NCBI RefSeq assembly: GCF_014649535.1
Contig: NZ_BMTF01000014.1
Coordinates: forward strand, 1 to 64,000
DNA: 64,000 nucleotides
Reading direction: 5' to 3'
Origin: Streptomyces gelaticus
Lineage (GTDB): Bacteria; Actinomycetota; Actinomycetes; Streptomycetales; Streptomycetaceae
Shown: positions 25,985 to 35,012 of the stretch, piece by piece
Layout of the letters: every line of letters starts with the position of its first letter
How positions within the stretch are numbered: the stretch's first letter is position 1
Notes under the pieces: generated by a model
The model's input: only the letters and a program-made list of their open reading frames with translations
The model's database searches: none
What the model was told of the DNA's origin: nothing
Made by a program: the position numbers and the translations under genes

Positions 25985-27378
25985 TCCTTGACTCCATTGC
26001 TCATGGTTCGGGCGACAAGCAGGGACAGCGCCGTAACGGCACCGGCCATGACAAAGCCTGTGACGAAGGCCGATTCGGCCGGGACATCCGACCCGGCAGG
26101 GGTTTTGGCGGTGAGGATCGCACCGCTGACCTGCGCACCCACGGCGTAGCCGAGCACACGCGTCACCAGGACCAGACTGGTGGCGATGCCCGTGTCACTT
26201 CGATCGACGGATATGGCGGTGCTGGTCACCATCGCCGTGACGCACAGGCCGTTGGCGAGCGCGATCATCATCTTGCCGATGACGAGGTGCCAGACCTCGG
26301 TGTGCAAGGCTGCCAGGGCGATCAGGGCGGCGACCATGATGACGATCCCGGTGGTGACCACGGCGCGCGAGCCGAAACGCCGCGCCCCGATCCCACTGAT
26401 CGGCCCGGCCAGCGACGCGGCCACGGCGCCGGGCAGCAGGAAGAAACCGATCTCGGTGGCCCCGGCCCCGAATCCGTACTCGTCGGCGGGCACCGCGAAC
26501 AGTTGCGGGACGAGATAGACCGCCACCGAGGTGCCGGCGCAGATCACGAACGTCAGCACACACGACTTCCACACCGCAGGCCGGGCCAGCATGCGCAGGT
26601 CGACCATCGGCGAGGCCGCACGACGCTCGACGGCTGTCCATCCGGTCACGAAGGCGGCCAGGACCACGATGAGGGCGCCGAGCACGCGTGGCTGCGAGCC
26701 GATGTCGGGCGCCAGGGCGAGCACGAGCATGAGCGTGACCAGCATCCCGCTCAGAAGAAGCAGGCCGGGCCAGTCGACCCCGGCGTCGTCCGACCGGCCC
26801 GGCGGATCGTGCGGCATCAGCCTGTTGACGAGCATGGTGGCCCCGATGACCGCGATCGTCGGCAGTGCGAACATCCAGTGCCGGGACAGCCCTTCCGCCA
26901 CCGGCCCGGCCGACAGCGTTCCCGCCATCCCGCCCCCGACGAACAACCCGCTGACCACCCCGATCGCCACCTTCGACTCTCCTGCAGGGAGGTGTTCGCG
27001 CACCAGGATGAACGACAGGGGCAGCGCGCCCACCATTGCTCCCTGCAGTACCTGACCGAGCAGCAGCACCGGCAGGTTCGGCGCCAGGGCGGACACCAGA
27101 CCACCGGCACTCACCACCGCCATCAGCCGGATCAGGACCCGTTTTCCGCCGTAGCGGTCGCCTAATCTGCCTGCGACGGGGGTGACGAGCGCGCCGGTGA
27201 TGAGGAGCACGATGCTGAGTAACGCCCCTTCGGCGGGACTCATGTCCAGCTCGCGTTGCAGGAGCGGGAGCGTCGGGGTCACCACCGATTCCAAGGCACC
27301 GGTGGCGACTGCCAGCATGCCGAGAGCCCCGACAGCGGCCTTCCCGATGCGAACCGGGGGAGCCAGAGTTGCGGTCAT
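25981..27378 (-). CDS. MFS drug-efflux transporter (DHA2-like)
   Basis: A 465-residue, probably 14-helix exporter. The motif A loop reads VTPVAGRLGDRYGGKRVL, and LLGQVLQGAMVGALPLSFIL resembles the motif C region of proton antiporters. I chose ATG 27378 because AAGGA lies at good spacing inside the longer frame. It is first in a two-gene operon with the FAD monooxygenase and divergent from a TetR gene, the usual arrangement of a ligand-induced efflux system. Confidence 0.88.
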   Translation of the reverse strand: MTATLAPPVRIGKAAVGALGMLAVATGALESVVTPTLPLLQRELDMSPAEGALLSIVLLITGALVTPVAGRLGDRYGGKRVLIRLMAVVSAGGLVSALAPNLPVLLLGQVLQGAMVGALPLSFILVREHLPAGESKVAIGVVSGLFVGGGMAGTLSAGPVAEGLSRHWMFALPTIAVIGATMLVNRLMPHDPPGRSDDAGVDWPGLLLLSGMLVTLMLVLALAPDIGSQPRVLGALIVVLAAFVTGWTAVERRAASPMVDLRMLARPAVWKSCVLTFVICAGTSVAVYLVPQLFAVPADEYGFGAGATEIGFFLLPGAVAASLAGPISGIGARRFGSRAVVTTGIVIMVAALIALAALHTEVWHLVIGKMMIALANGLCVTAMVTSTAISVDRSDTGIATSLVLVTRVLGYAVGAQVSGAILTAKTPAGSDVPAESAFVTGFVMAGAVTALSLLVARTMSNGVKE

Positions 27379-27608
27379 GGACGTCCTTTCCGTCATTGCC
27401 GGGCGAGCAAGGGGTCGGCCGTAGGCGTAGTGCTGCCGCTTTGCCGGGCCCGGCGGCCATCACGCGGGGCGCAGTGTGCATGGTGCTTTGTGGACAGGTC
27501 CGAGGTCGTCCGGAGAGGTGAACCCGGGGAAGCGGCACCCGAGGTGACGCATGCATGGCTCCCCCAGGAGGGGCAGGTGCACGACTGCGACACCCTCCGA
27601 GCCATTAT

Positions 27609-27629
27609 TACACTACACCGTGCAGTGTA
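27609..27629. promoter_or_regulatory. TetR operator between the efflux operon and its regulator
   Basis: TACACTAC, five bases, then GCAGTGTA: arms match at seven of eight positions. It lies 20 bp upstream of the TetR ATG and 230 bp from the MFS start. Its placement over the TetR promoter suggests autoregulation and control of the divergent pump. Confidence 0.55.
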
Positions 27630-27648
27630 GAACCGTTACGATGTTCCC

Positions 27649-28296
27649 ATGCCGACCACGAAGACACCGACGACGAAGACACTGCGCGAAGGGTCCGCAC
27701 GGAAACGGGCCGCCATCCTCTCGGCGGCCCGGGAACTGTTCCTCGCCGACGGCTTCGACCGGTCCAGCGTCGACGCGGTAGCCGCCCGGGCCGAGGTGTC
27801 CAAGCGGACGGTCTACGACTACTTCGGCGACAAGCAGACACTGCTGCGAGCAGTCGTCGATGCCATCGGCCAGTCACTGATCACCACGATCCGACGCACC
27901 CTCGACGACACCCTCACCGACCTCACCGAGACACCCGACCTCGAGAACGCCCTGGTCACGTTCTCGATGCGCATCTCGACCGACATGCTCGGCTCAGCGG
28001 AGTACGCAACGCTGCAACGACTGGTCCGGGCTGAATCCGGCCACCTGCCGCACCGGGGATACAACTCCATGGCCGACACCCCCGACGAGGCCCTTGCCGA
28101 ACGGTTCGCCGCCTTCGCCGCGGCCGGGCTGCTCGACGTCCCCGACCCCCGACTCGCGGCCGACCAGTTCATCGCGCTGACCTTCGGCGTCGCGCTGGAC
28201 AGGCTCGGTTCCGCGAATGCCGAGGAGGACACCCGCGTCCGGCCACTCGTCGTCGAGGGAGTGCGGACCTTTCTCCGGGCGTACCGAACCGTGTAG
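27649..28296 (+). CDS. TetR-family repressor of the efflux operon
   Basis: A 215-residue TetR protein. The DNA-binding part (about 17-65) has SSVDAVAARAEVSKRTVYDYFGDKQTLL, here split by position: HTH then the YxYFxxK signature. The C-terminal ligand domain is of the AcrR type with a C-terminal helix bundle. Divergent orientation from the MFS/monooxygenase pair and the dyad in front argue that it represses both them and itself. Confidence 0.87.
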   Translation: MPTTKTPTTKTLREGSARKRAAILSAARELFLADGFDRSSVDAVAARAEVSKRTVYDYFGDKQTLLRAVVDAIGQSLITTIRRTLDDTLTDLTETPDLENALVTFSMRISTDMLGSAEYATLQRLVRAESGHLPHRGYNSMADTPDEALAERFAAFAAAGLLDVPDPRLAADQFIALTFGVALDRLGSANAEEDTRVRPLVVEGVRTFLRAYRTV

Positions 28297-28805
28297 GGCT
28301 GGGGCAGCACGAAAGCCGGTTCAATCTCGGGGACACAACGAAGCGCCTCACAGCGCACCCTGGGTCAAGACCTTCACCGACCGTTGCCTCTGCTCGGCCA
28401 TCGTCGACCATCTCACCTTCACTGGCACGATCATCGAGACCGGAACCGATTCCTACCGCCTCCCCGGCACGCGGGCCCGAGCCGAAGAGCCTGCCGCCGC
28501 GGTCGGTTGAGCCCTGCGGGTTCCATCTCAACGGCTCGCCGCCCGCGAGGGCGGCGAGCCCGGCCTGTCCGGCGCGAGGCCCTCACCTCACATGCATTCC
28601 TCTAACGGCTGCGGGCGGCATCGACGTCCAGGGCGAGGACCTCGGCCGGGGCGGTGGGTGCGCAAAGGCACGGGCGGGAGCAGTTGGTGTCCGTGCAGCA
28701 GTGGCTGCTGGAGAACACCTTCGGGATCCAGGCGGCCAGCGAGGAGAAGCGGCGGGTGGCAGGGCTCGGCAACCGCCTGCGGCTGCCGGTGAGCGCCATG
28801 CTTCA
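28297..28805. other. Gene-poor stretch with decayed fragments
   Basis: No intact gene. One plus-strand frame reads REQLVSVQQWLLENTFGIQ then AASEEKRRVAGLGNRLRLPV (28670-28798), which looks like real protein sequence, but it has no start, no clear end and no family I can name. A GC-rich hairpin-like segment sits near 28530-28570. Confidence 0.35.
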
Positions 28806-29097
28806 CGCGCCCGCCGTGATGCGGCCGCGGAAGGTCTTGACCACGTCACCTTCGAGCAGGGCGACGCGCAGGTGCACGCGTTCCCCGACCGCGGGTTCGA
28901 TGTCCTCATCAGCCGTGGCGGTGTCATGTTCTTCGCCGACCACGTTGCAGCCTTCACCCATCTCGGGCGCGCGCTCGTACCGGCCGGCCGCCTCGCGTTC
29001 CTCGGCCCGCAGCCGGCGGGCCCGGACAGCGCCTACGCCCGGGCAACCGCCGCACTCTCGCCGTTCCTGCGCGAGGCATCCCCCGCTTCCAGGGGTA
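28806..29097 (+). pseudogene. Truncated class I SAM methyltransferase
   Basis: Reads GLDHVTFEQGDAQVHAF, GFDVLISRGGVMFFADHVAA and FTHLGRALVPAGRLAFLG. These are the central and second half motifs of UbiE-type methyltransferases. The first beta strand with the glycine-rich SAM loop is missing, there is no start codon, and the sequence loses similarity after 29097. It is a relic, not an active gene. Confidence 0.6.
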
Positions 29098-29206
29098 TGG
29101 GGGTCGCTCCTCGACCCCGACGTTCCTGCCGATCGGCTCGGGTGCGAGTCCGGCATCCGGGATCGGCCGGAGCGCGTGCGGAATCCGTGCGAGTTCGGCG
29201 GGCGGC

Positions 29207-30541
29207 TCAACCGCGCTGAGCGCGGATGAGGTCGCGGTACCACGCGAAGGATGCCTTCGGGGTGCGGACCTGGGTGTCGTGGTCGACGTAGACGAGACCG
29301 AAGCGCTGGTGGAAGCCCTCGGCCCATTCGAAGTTGTCCATCAGGGTCCAGGTGAAGTAGCCGCGCACGTCCACGCCCTGGGCCACCGCGGCGTCGACGG
29401 CCTGGAGGTGGGTGTCCAAGTAGTCGATGCGGTCGAGGTCGGGAACGGTGCCGTCCGCGGTGATGACGTCCTCGACCGAACAGCCGTTCTCGGTGATGTA
29501 GACCGGCGGGAGTGCCGGGTAGCGCTCCTTGAGGCCGACGAGCAGTTCCCGCAGGCCGTCGGGGACGACGGGCCAGTCGAAGGCGGTGCGGCGGTAGCCC
29601 TCGATGGGGGCCTCTTCGAAGGGCAGCCCCTCGGACGCCGGCGCCTGGATCCGGGTCGGGTTGTAGTAGTTGATGCCGAGCGCGTCCAGGGGGGCCGAGA
29701 TCAGTTCGAGATCGCCGTCCTGGACGGAGCCGCCGAGAGTGGCGTCCGCGCCGAAGGCCGACAGGTCGGGGTAGGCGCCCGTGAGGATCGGGTCGTTGAA
29801 CAGGCGGTTGTGCAGGTTGTCATAGGCCTGCGCGGCGGCGCGGTCGGCGGGAGCGTCCGAGGCGGCCCAGACCGGGGTGCAGTTGTTGGCGATCATCGCC
29901 TGAAGGCCGCGTGCCCGCAGCTCTCTCAGCGCCAGGCCGTGGCCGAGCAGCTGATGGTGGGCGACCGGCAGACAATCCAGGAACAGGGTGCGGCCCGGCG
30001 CGTGGATCCCGAGGCCGTAGCCCCAGACCATGTGGATGAACGGCTCGTTGAGTGTGATCCACTTCTGGACGCGGTCGCCCAGCTTGTCGGCCATGATGGC
30101 GGCGTACTCGGCGAAGCGGTGCGCGGTGTCGCGGTTCAGCCAGCCGCCACCGTCTTCGAGGCCCTGCGGGAGGTCCCAGTGGAACAGGGTCGGGACGGGT
30201 TCGACGCCGCGTGCGAGCAGGCCGTCGACCAGGCGGTCGTAGAAGTCCAGGCCCTGGGGGTTGACCTCACCTTCACCGGTCGGCTGGATCCGGGGCCAGG
30301 CGATGGAGAAGCGGTAGCCGGTGAGGCCCGCCTCGGCCATCAGCGCGAGGTCCTCCTCGTACCGGTGGTAGTGGTCGCAGGCCACGTCACCGGTGTGCCC
30401 GTCGCGGACCGTACCGGGTCGGGCGGTGAAGGTGTCCCATACCGACGGTCCGCGGCCGTCCTCCTTGGTGGCGCCCTCGATCTGATACGACGCCGTCGAG
30501 GCGCCCCAGATGAAGTCCGCGGGCAGATGGTCCAGTGTCAC
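29207..30541 (-). CDS. Glycoside hydrolase family 1 beta-glucosidase (module 2)
   Basis: A 444-residue GH1 enzyme of normal length. The acid/base motif TLNEP gives E166 and the nucleophile motif ITENG gives E351; FIWGASTASYQIEG and FTWTLMDNFEWAEG are also signatures. GTG 30541 has AGGAGG at six bases; a TTG two codons earlier touches the ribosome site and is unlikely. It is divergent from the TetR gene, with an AACATGAG/CTCATGTT operator between them. It likely cleaves imported beta-glycosides. It is more canonical than the module 1 enzyme. Confidence 0.94.
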   Translation of the reverse strand: MTLDHLPADFIWGASTASYQIEGATKEDGRGPSVWDTFTARPGTVRDGHTGDVACDHYHRYEEDLALMAEAGLTGYRFSIAWPRIQPTGEGEVNPQGLDFYDRLVDGLLARGVEPVPTLFHWDLPQGLEDGGGWLNRDTAHRFAEYAAIMADKLGDRVQKWITLNEPFIHMVWGYGLGIHAPGRTLFLDCLPVAHHQLLGHGLALRELRARGLQAMIANNCTPVWAASDAPADRAAAQAYDNLHNRLFNDPILTGAYPDLSAFGADATLGGSVQDGDLELISAPLDALGINYYNPTRIQAPASEGLPFEEAPIEGYRRTAFDWPVVPDGLRELLVGLKERYPALPPVYITENGCSVEDVITADGTVPDLDRIDYLDTHLQAVDAAVAQGVDVRGYFTWTLMDNFEWAEGFHQRFGLVYVDHDTQVRTPKASFAWYRDLIRAQRG

Positions 30542-30555
30542 ACCCAACCTCCTAA

Positions 30556-30576
30556 AACATGAGTGGGGCTCATGTT
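30556..30576. promoter_or_regulatory. TetR operator, site 1 of module 2
   Basis: AACATGAG, TGGGG, CTCATGTT: a perfect 8-bp inverted repeat between the GH1 gene and the TetR gene. The same right half and spacing recur at 34708-34728 and 37091-37111, so this is the best-formed site of an inferred regulon. Confidence 0.75.
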
Positions 30577-30602
30577 AGTCCTTCCGATGGGATGATGGAA
30601 GC

Positions 30603-31238
30603 GTGAATCAAGATCGCACCGCAGGGACGCTGCGCCGGCTGCCGGTCCAGAAGCGCAGCGTCGAACGCTTCGAACGGCTGCTGGACGCCTGCGCCGAACT
30701 CCTGGACGAGGTCGGCTATGCCGCGCTGACCACCAAGGAGGTGGCCCGCAGAGCCGAGGTGCCCATCGGCACCCTTTACCAGTTCTTCTCCGACAAGGAG
30801 GGGCTGATCGGCGCGCTCGCCGCCCGCAATCTGGAGACCTTCTTGGAGCGGGTCGCGGCCCGGCTGGAACACGAGGAACCCGAAGACATCTCGGGCATCG
30901 TGGATATGACCGTCGACGAGTTCGTCACCATGCGCCGGACGATCACCGGTTTCGGCGTGGTCGACTTCGGCGCGGCGGGACAGGACCACACTTTGGAGCC
31001 CGCCCTGGACAACAACACCGCGGTCGCCGAACGGCTGCGCGCACTGACCGCCACCCTGACCGGCGCCCAGGGCAACGCCGAACTCGAGATCGCTGTGCGG
31101 GTGGCCCTGGAGTGCGCGGACAGCGTGCTGAAACTGGCCTTCCGTACCGATCCGCAGGGCGACTCGCAGCTGATCGCCGAGTGCAAGCGAGTCCTCAACA
31201 GCTATCTGAACGATCGAATCCGGCCCCTTGGCAACTAG
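30603..31238 (+). CDS. TetR-family regulator of sugar module 2
   Basis: A 211-residue TetR protein. Its HTH reads ALTTKEVARRAEVPIGTLYQ and is followed by FFSDKEGLI, a clear YxFFxxKxxL signature. GTG 30603 is chosen; no alternative fits. It lies 26 bp from the perfect operator shared with GH1. The same dyad precedes the GH36-MFS operon and the secreted hydrolase gene, so it probably controls all of them, with a sugar or metabolite as the likely ligand. Confidence 0.87.
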   Translation: MNQDRTAGTLRRLPVQKRSVERFERLLDACAELLDEVGYAALTTKEVARRAEVPIGTLYQFFSDKEGLIGALAARNLETFLERVAARLEHEEPEDISGIVDMTVDEFVTMRRTITGFGVVDFGAAGQDHTLEPALDNNTAVAERLRALTATLTGAQGNAELEIAVRVALECADSVLKLAFRTDPQGDSQLIAECKRVLNSYLNDRIRPLGN

Positions 31239-31376
31239 TGCCGCATCAGACTGCGTTCGCCCCGTCGTGACGCATCGTCCGAAAGCGCGAACGACTGGGG
31301 CCGCCCGGGCGTTGTCGTGGTCACATCGAGCGAATCACCGACGTGCTGCCGGAAGGCACCGCCACCCTCCTGAGCG

Positions 31377-32639
31377 CTAATGGACGCTCTTGACCTTCCA
31401 TACCAATACCGCGCCCAGCGCGGACATGGCAGCGGAGCAGAGGAAGAGCGAGCGGTAGCCCCCGGGACTGCCGAGCACGATCGAGGCGATCGGCGGAGCC
31501 AGAACGTAGGGCAGGGAGGTCATCAGGTTGGCCAGGGCCATGTCCTTGCCGCGGTCCGCCGAGGCAGGGAGCACCTCGGTGACCAGGGCGGTGTCGACGG
31601 CCAGGTACACGCCGTAGCCCAGGCCCAGGATGACGGCTGCGACCAGCGTCATGGTCCACGTGGGCGACAGCGCGAGTGGGATCGCGGCGACGGCCATCGT
31701 GACGCCGCCGAGGAAGACCAGCATGCGGCGCTTGCCCAGCTTGTCGGACAGCCAGCCGCTGAGGACGACCGTCGAGATCGTGGCCAGGCAGTTGACGCCG
31801 ATCACGATGAGCAGGCCGTCCTCGGTGGACTGGCCGGGGAACAACTGCTCGTAGTGCAGGACGTCGTCCAGGAAGTACGGCATGTAGAGCGTGCCCAGGC
31901 CGTAGCCCAGCCCCATGATGAACCGGGAACTCATCGCCCAGACGAAGCCGGGGTGCTCGCGCGGGCTTATGCGGTAGCCGTCCAGGAAGGTACGCAGCGA
32001 GAACGGCTCGCGGTGCCGGCGGGGAAGCGGCGGGTCCTTCATGGCGGTCGCGAACAGCAGGATCAGCAGCGGCAACGAGGCCATCAGCAGGTACTGCGCG
32101 GGGAAGCCCGTGACCAGCCCGAGCAGCAGCCCGCCCGCGATCATGCTGCCGGCCTGCGGGGCCATGGCCCAGCCCAGCACCACACCGCGCTGTCCGACCG
32201 GGACCCGGTCGGGCACCACCGGGGAGAGCCCGGCACCGATGACCATGAAGGAGGCGGACAGCACGAGAGAGCCGAGCGCGACTCCGGCGACCGTCGTCTG
32301 GACGCCGATGCAGGCCAGCGCCGCCATGCAGACCAGCGAGCCCGCGATCAGCCACGGTCGGCGGCGGCCGAGCCGGCTGGTGGTGCGGTCGCTGAGCGCG
32401 CCGGCCAGTGGCGCGATGACGATTCCCGAGATCGCGCCCATCATGCTGACCCAGGCGTAACTGCCGACCTTCCCCGCCGGGTCGATCTGGGCGATCTGCG
32501 CGGGTATCAGGAACGTGGTCGGCGCCTGCATCGGGACGAACATCCCGATGTTGGCCAGGACGTACAGGGCGATCCAGCCGGAGCCGACCTTGCGGGTCGG
32601 CTCGGCGAGAGCCTCGGGCCGTTCGGGGGCGAGGGTCAT
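31377..32639 (-). CDS. MFS sugar transporter (module 2)
   Basis: A 420-residue transporter with 12 predicted helices. Loops read LAGALSDRTTSRLGRRRPW and SGWLSDKLGKRRM. Its ATG overlaps the GH36 stop by 4 bp, so it is translated together with that gene. It is a paralogue of the MFS in module 1: shared blocks include REPFSLR, AVDTALVTEVLP and GKDMALANL. It likely imports the galactoside or glucoside used by GH36 and GH1. Confidence 0.9.
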   Translation of the reverse strand: MTLAPERPEALAEPTRKVGSGWIALYVLANIGMFVPMQAPTTFLIPAQIAQIDPAGKVGSYAWVSMMGAISGIVIAPLAGALSDRTTSRLGRRRPWLIAGSLVCMAALACIGVQTTVAGVALGSLVLSASFMVIGAGLSPVVPDRVPVGQRGVVLGWAMAPQAGSMIAGGLLLGLVTGFPAQYLLMASLPLLILLFATAMKDPPLPRRHREPFSLRTFLDGYRISPREHPGFVWAMSSRFIMGLGYGLGTLYMPYFLDDVLHYEQLFPGQSTEDGLLIVIGVNCLATISTVVLSGWLSDKLGKRRMLVFLGGVTMAVAAIPLALSPTWTMTLVAAVILGLGYGVYLAVDTALVTEVLPASADRGKDMALANLMTSLPYVLAPPIASIVLGSPGGYRSLFLCSAAMSALGAVLVWKVKSVH

Positions 32640-34696
32640 CGGGGCACTCTCTTGAGGTGGATGAGCTCGCTCGTCCAGTCGAAGGACAGCAGCGGCGGGA
32701 GACCGTGGCTGAGCAGGACGGCGCCCTCGTACACGGCGCCGGTGGCCTCGTCCTGGTAGCGGGCATCGGGGTCAAGGCCCTTCAGGCGGGTACGGGCAGC
32801 CGTGCGGGTCAGCGCAGACGGCTGGAACTGGAAGACGACGACCTCGTCCTCGGTGAGGTACTGCACGGCGTGGTGCTCCAAGCGGTACTGAACGCCGCCG
32901 TGCACCACGGGCCGGATCCTCTTGTACTGCTCGACCAGCATCCGGGACCACGCCAGATCCTCCTCGCTCCAGTTCCGCAGGTCGCCGCCGATGCCCATCG
33001 CCCCGGCCATCGAGACATGGAAGCGGTACCGGACCGAGGTCGGGCGGGCGGTGAAGCTGTTCGGGCTGTCGGTGACCCAGGCACCCATGGTCCGGGCGGG
33101 CAGCAGCTGGCAGTGTCCGTGCTGGATCGCGACCCGGTCGGCGGCGTCGGTGTTGTCGGACGTCCAGACCTGGTCCGCGTAGGCCAGCACGCCCAGGTCG
33201 GCCCGGCCGCCGCCGCTCGCGCACGACTCCAGGTACAGGCCGGGACGCGCGGCGCGCAGCTGGTCCATCACCTCGTAGACGCCTCGCGTGTGCCCGATCC
33301 AGACCCGGTCGGGATCGGAGGCCCCGGGCTGCCCTGCCTCACTGAAGGGCCGGTTCATGTCCCATTTGAGGAAGACGACGTCCAGCTCGGTGACGGTCCT
33401 GACCAGCCATTCGACCGCCCATTCGCGGACATCGCGGCGAGCGAAGTTGAGCACGTGCTGGTTGCGACGCTGCGTGCGTGTACGGCCGTCCTGGCAGAGG
33501 ATCCAGTCAGGGTGCTCACGGAAGAGGTCGCTGTCGGGGTTGACCGCCTCGGGCTCGACCCACAGGCCGAAGCCCATGCCCAGCGCGCGGACACGGTCGG
33601 CGAGCGGGCCCAGGCCGTCCGGGAAGCGGTCGGGGCTGGGCCACCAGTCGCCGAGCCCGGCCATGTCGCTGGTGCGGGCGCCGAACCAGGCGTCGTCCAC
33701 GACGAAGACCTCGACGCCGAGACCCGCGGCCAGCTCGGCCAGCTCGGTCTGCTGCTGCTCGGTGATGTCGAACTCGGTCGCCTCCCACGAGTTGAAGATC
33801 AGCGGGCGTTCGGCCGGCCGGGCGGGCAGCACCTGGTCTTCGACGTAGGCGTGCCAGCGGCGGCTGGTGCCGCCGAAGCCGTCGGGGGCATACAGCCCGG
33901 TGAAGACGGGGGTCTCCAGACGCTCGCCGGGGAGCAGCTTCCAGACCAGACCCTCGTGGCCGAACCCGCCTGTCCAGGAGGCGCGGCCGTAGGGGTCGCG
34001 GCGCAGCGTGATCCGGCGGCTGCCGCTCCAGGCCAGGGCCGCGCTCCAGACCTCGCCGTGCTCCTCGGCGGCGTCATGGGCGTCGAGCATCAGCCAGGGT
34101 CCGGCGTGCTGTCCCGTGATGCCGAGGCGGCTGGTGAACACGGTCTCCCCGACGGGCACCCGGTCGCGCTGGAGCTGGAACTCCCGGCCCCACTCCCCCA
34201 CCACATGGCTGACCCGGTAGTCGTCGCGGGCGGGTAGCGTCCAGGCGGCGGAGTCGAACCGCAGGACGTCCACCGGCTCCTCCGCATTGAGGACGGCCCA
34301 GCGCTCGATCTGGTCATGGCCGTCCCGGATCCGGTAGTGCAGGTCGAGACCGAGGGAGCGTACACGGTCGGTGAAGGAGAGCGTGAGCCGGTCGTCCTCG
34401 ACCGTGTGCGAGACGAACCGCCACTCGAAGCCGCGGACGGCGTCGTCGAACCGGACGGTCAGCGACGGCGCCCCGAAGCGCAGGCCGCCCTCGACCGCGT
34501 ACTCCTCACCGCCGGGGTCGTCGCTGCCGGGGTCCTCGGTCGGCAGGTCGGCCGCGATCGCGACGGCCTGCTCCAGGGTCAGCGGCCGGCCCCAGTGCAC
34601 GTGCCGGGGGACGTCGTCGGCGTCCAGCTGGAAGGCGTAGGAGGTGCCGGGGGTACTCAGCAGCCACAGGCGGGCTTCGGAGTGGTGAGTGATCAC
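32636..34696 (-). CDS. Glycoside hydrolase family 36 alpha-galactosidase
   Basis: A 686-residue GH36 enzyme. It has an N-terminal beta-sandwich (1-280), then a TIM barrel with VDDAWFGARTSD, the nucleophile motif FLKWDMNR (D446) and the acid/base motif WTSDNTDA (D514), plus a C-terminal sheet. SCASGGGRAD is the usual substrate-pocket block. GTG 34696 follows AAGGAT. There is no signal peptide, so it is cytoplasmic. It is first in an operon with the MFS gene and carries operator site 2 upstream. Expected activity is release of terminal alpha-galactose from oligosaccharides. Confidence 0.93.
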   Translation of the reverse strand: MITHHSEARLWLLSTPGTSYAFQLDADDVPRHVHWGRPLTLEQAVAIAADLPTEDPGSDDPGGEEYAVEGGLRFGAPSLTVRFDDAVRGFEWRFVSHTVEDDRLTLSFTDRVRSLGLDLHYRIRDGHDQIERWAVLNAEEPVDVLRFDSAAWTLPARDDYRVSHVVGEWGREFQLQRDRVPVGETVFTSRLGITGQHAGPWLMLDAHDAAEEHGEVWSAALAWSGSRRITLRRDPYGRASWTGGFGHEGLVWKLLPGERLETPVFTGLYAPDGFGGTSRRWHAYVEDQVLPARPAERPLIFNSWEATEFDITEQQQTELAELAAGLGVEVFVVDDAWFGARTSDMAGLGDWWPSPDRFPDGLGPLADRVRALGMGFGLWVEPEAVNPDSDLFREHPDWILCQDGRTRTQRRNQHVLNFARRDVREWAVEWLVRTVTELDVVFLKWDMNRPFSEAGQPGASDPDRVWIGHTRGVYEVMDQLRAARPGLYLESCASGGGRADLGVLAYADQVWTSDNTDAADRVAIQHGHCQLLPARTMGAWVTDSPNSFTARPTSVRYRFHVSMAGAMGIGGDLRNWSEEDLAWSRMLVEQYKRIRPVVHGGVQYRLEHHAVQYLTEDEVVVFQFQPSALTRTAARTRLKGLDPDARYQDEATGAVYEGAVLLSHGLPPLLSFDWTSELIHLKRVPR

Positions 34697-34701
34697 GCGG
34701 A

Positions 34702-34785
34702 TCCTTAAATGTGAGCTCGGCTCATGTTCTGCTCATACGTTAGGCAAGCGAGCCCGCAACGCCAACCCCCTGACGGGGCCTATCG
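34702..34785 (-). promoter_or_regulatory. GH36 promoter with operator site 2, duplicated at 37.1 kb
   Basis: It contains AATGTGAG, CTCGG, CTCATGTT (34708-34728), six of eight arm positions paired. Upstream on the minus strand are TTGCGG and TATGAG, 16 bases apart, a reasonable -35/-10 pair. The whole block from AAGGAT outward is about 90 percent identical to 37084-37168. The rest of the gap to 35012 holds only the terminator at 34946-34984. Confidence 0.65.
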
Positions 34786-34945
34786 AAGATCGCTCCAGCG
34801 TGGCCCTCGCACGTCCGGAAGGAGGGACGCCGATTCCGGCTGTCGGGCGCGAGGGTCTCCCGGGGATGGACGGTGACCGGGTTCGCGGCGCGTGAATCCC
34901 TGCGCGCCGCGCGGCGCGGGCGGCGAACGCGCCGGGAAGCCGCCC

Positions 34946-34984
34946 GGGGCCGGTCGGATCAGGAGAGCTGATCCGGCCGGCCCC
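34946..34984. terminator. Long hairpin terminator of the secreted hydrolase gene
   Basis: GGGGCCGG-T-CGGATCAG, five-base loop, CTGATCCG-G-CCGGCCCC. Sixteen base pairs and one mismatch, 29 bp after the hydrolase stop on the minus strand. Confidence 0.8.
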
Positions 34985-35012
34985 GGCCCCGGACACCGCC
35001 GCACCGGTGCCG

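Noticed and set aside
29279..30562. A 427-codon plus-strand frame
   Set aside because: It is antisense to the GH1 gene, which carries both catalytic glutamate motifs.
32657..34237. A 526-codon plus-strand frame
   Set aside because: It is the antisense shadow of the GH36 gene.
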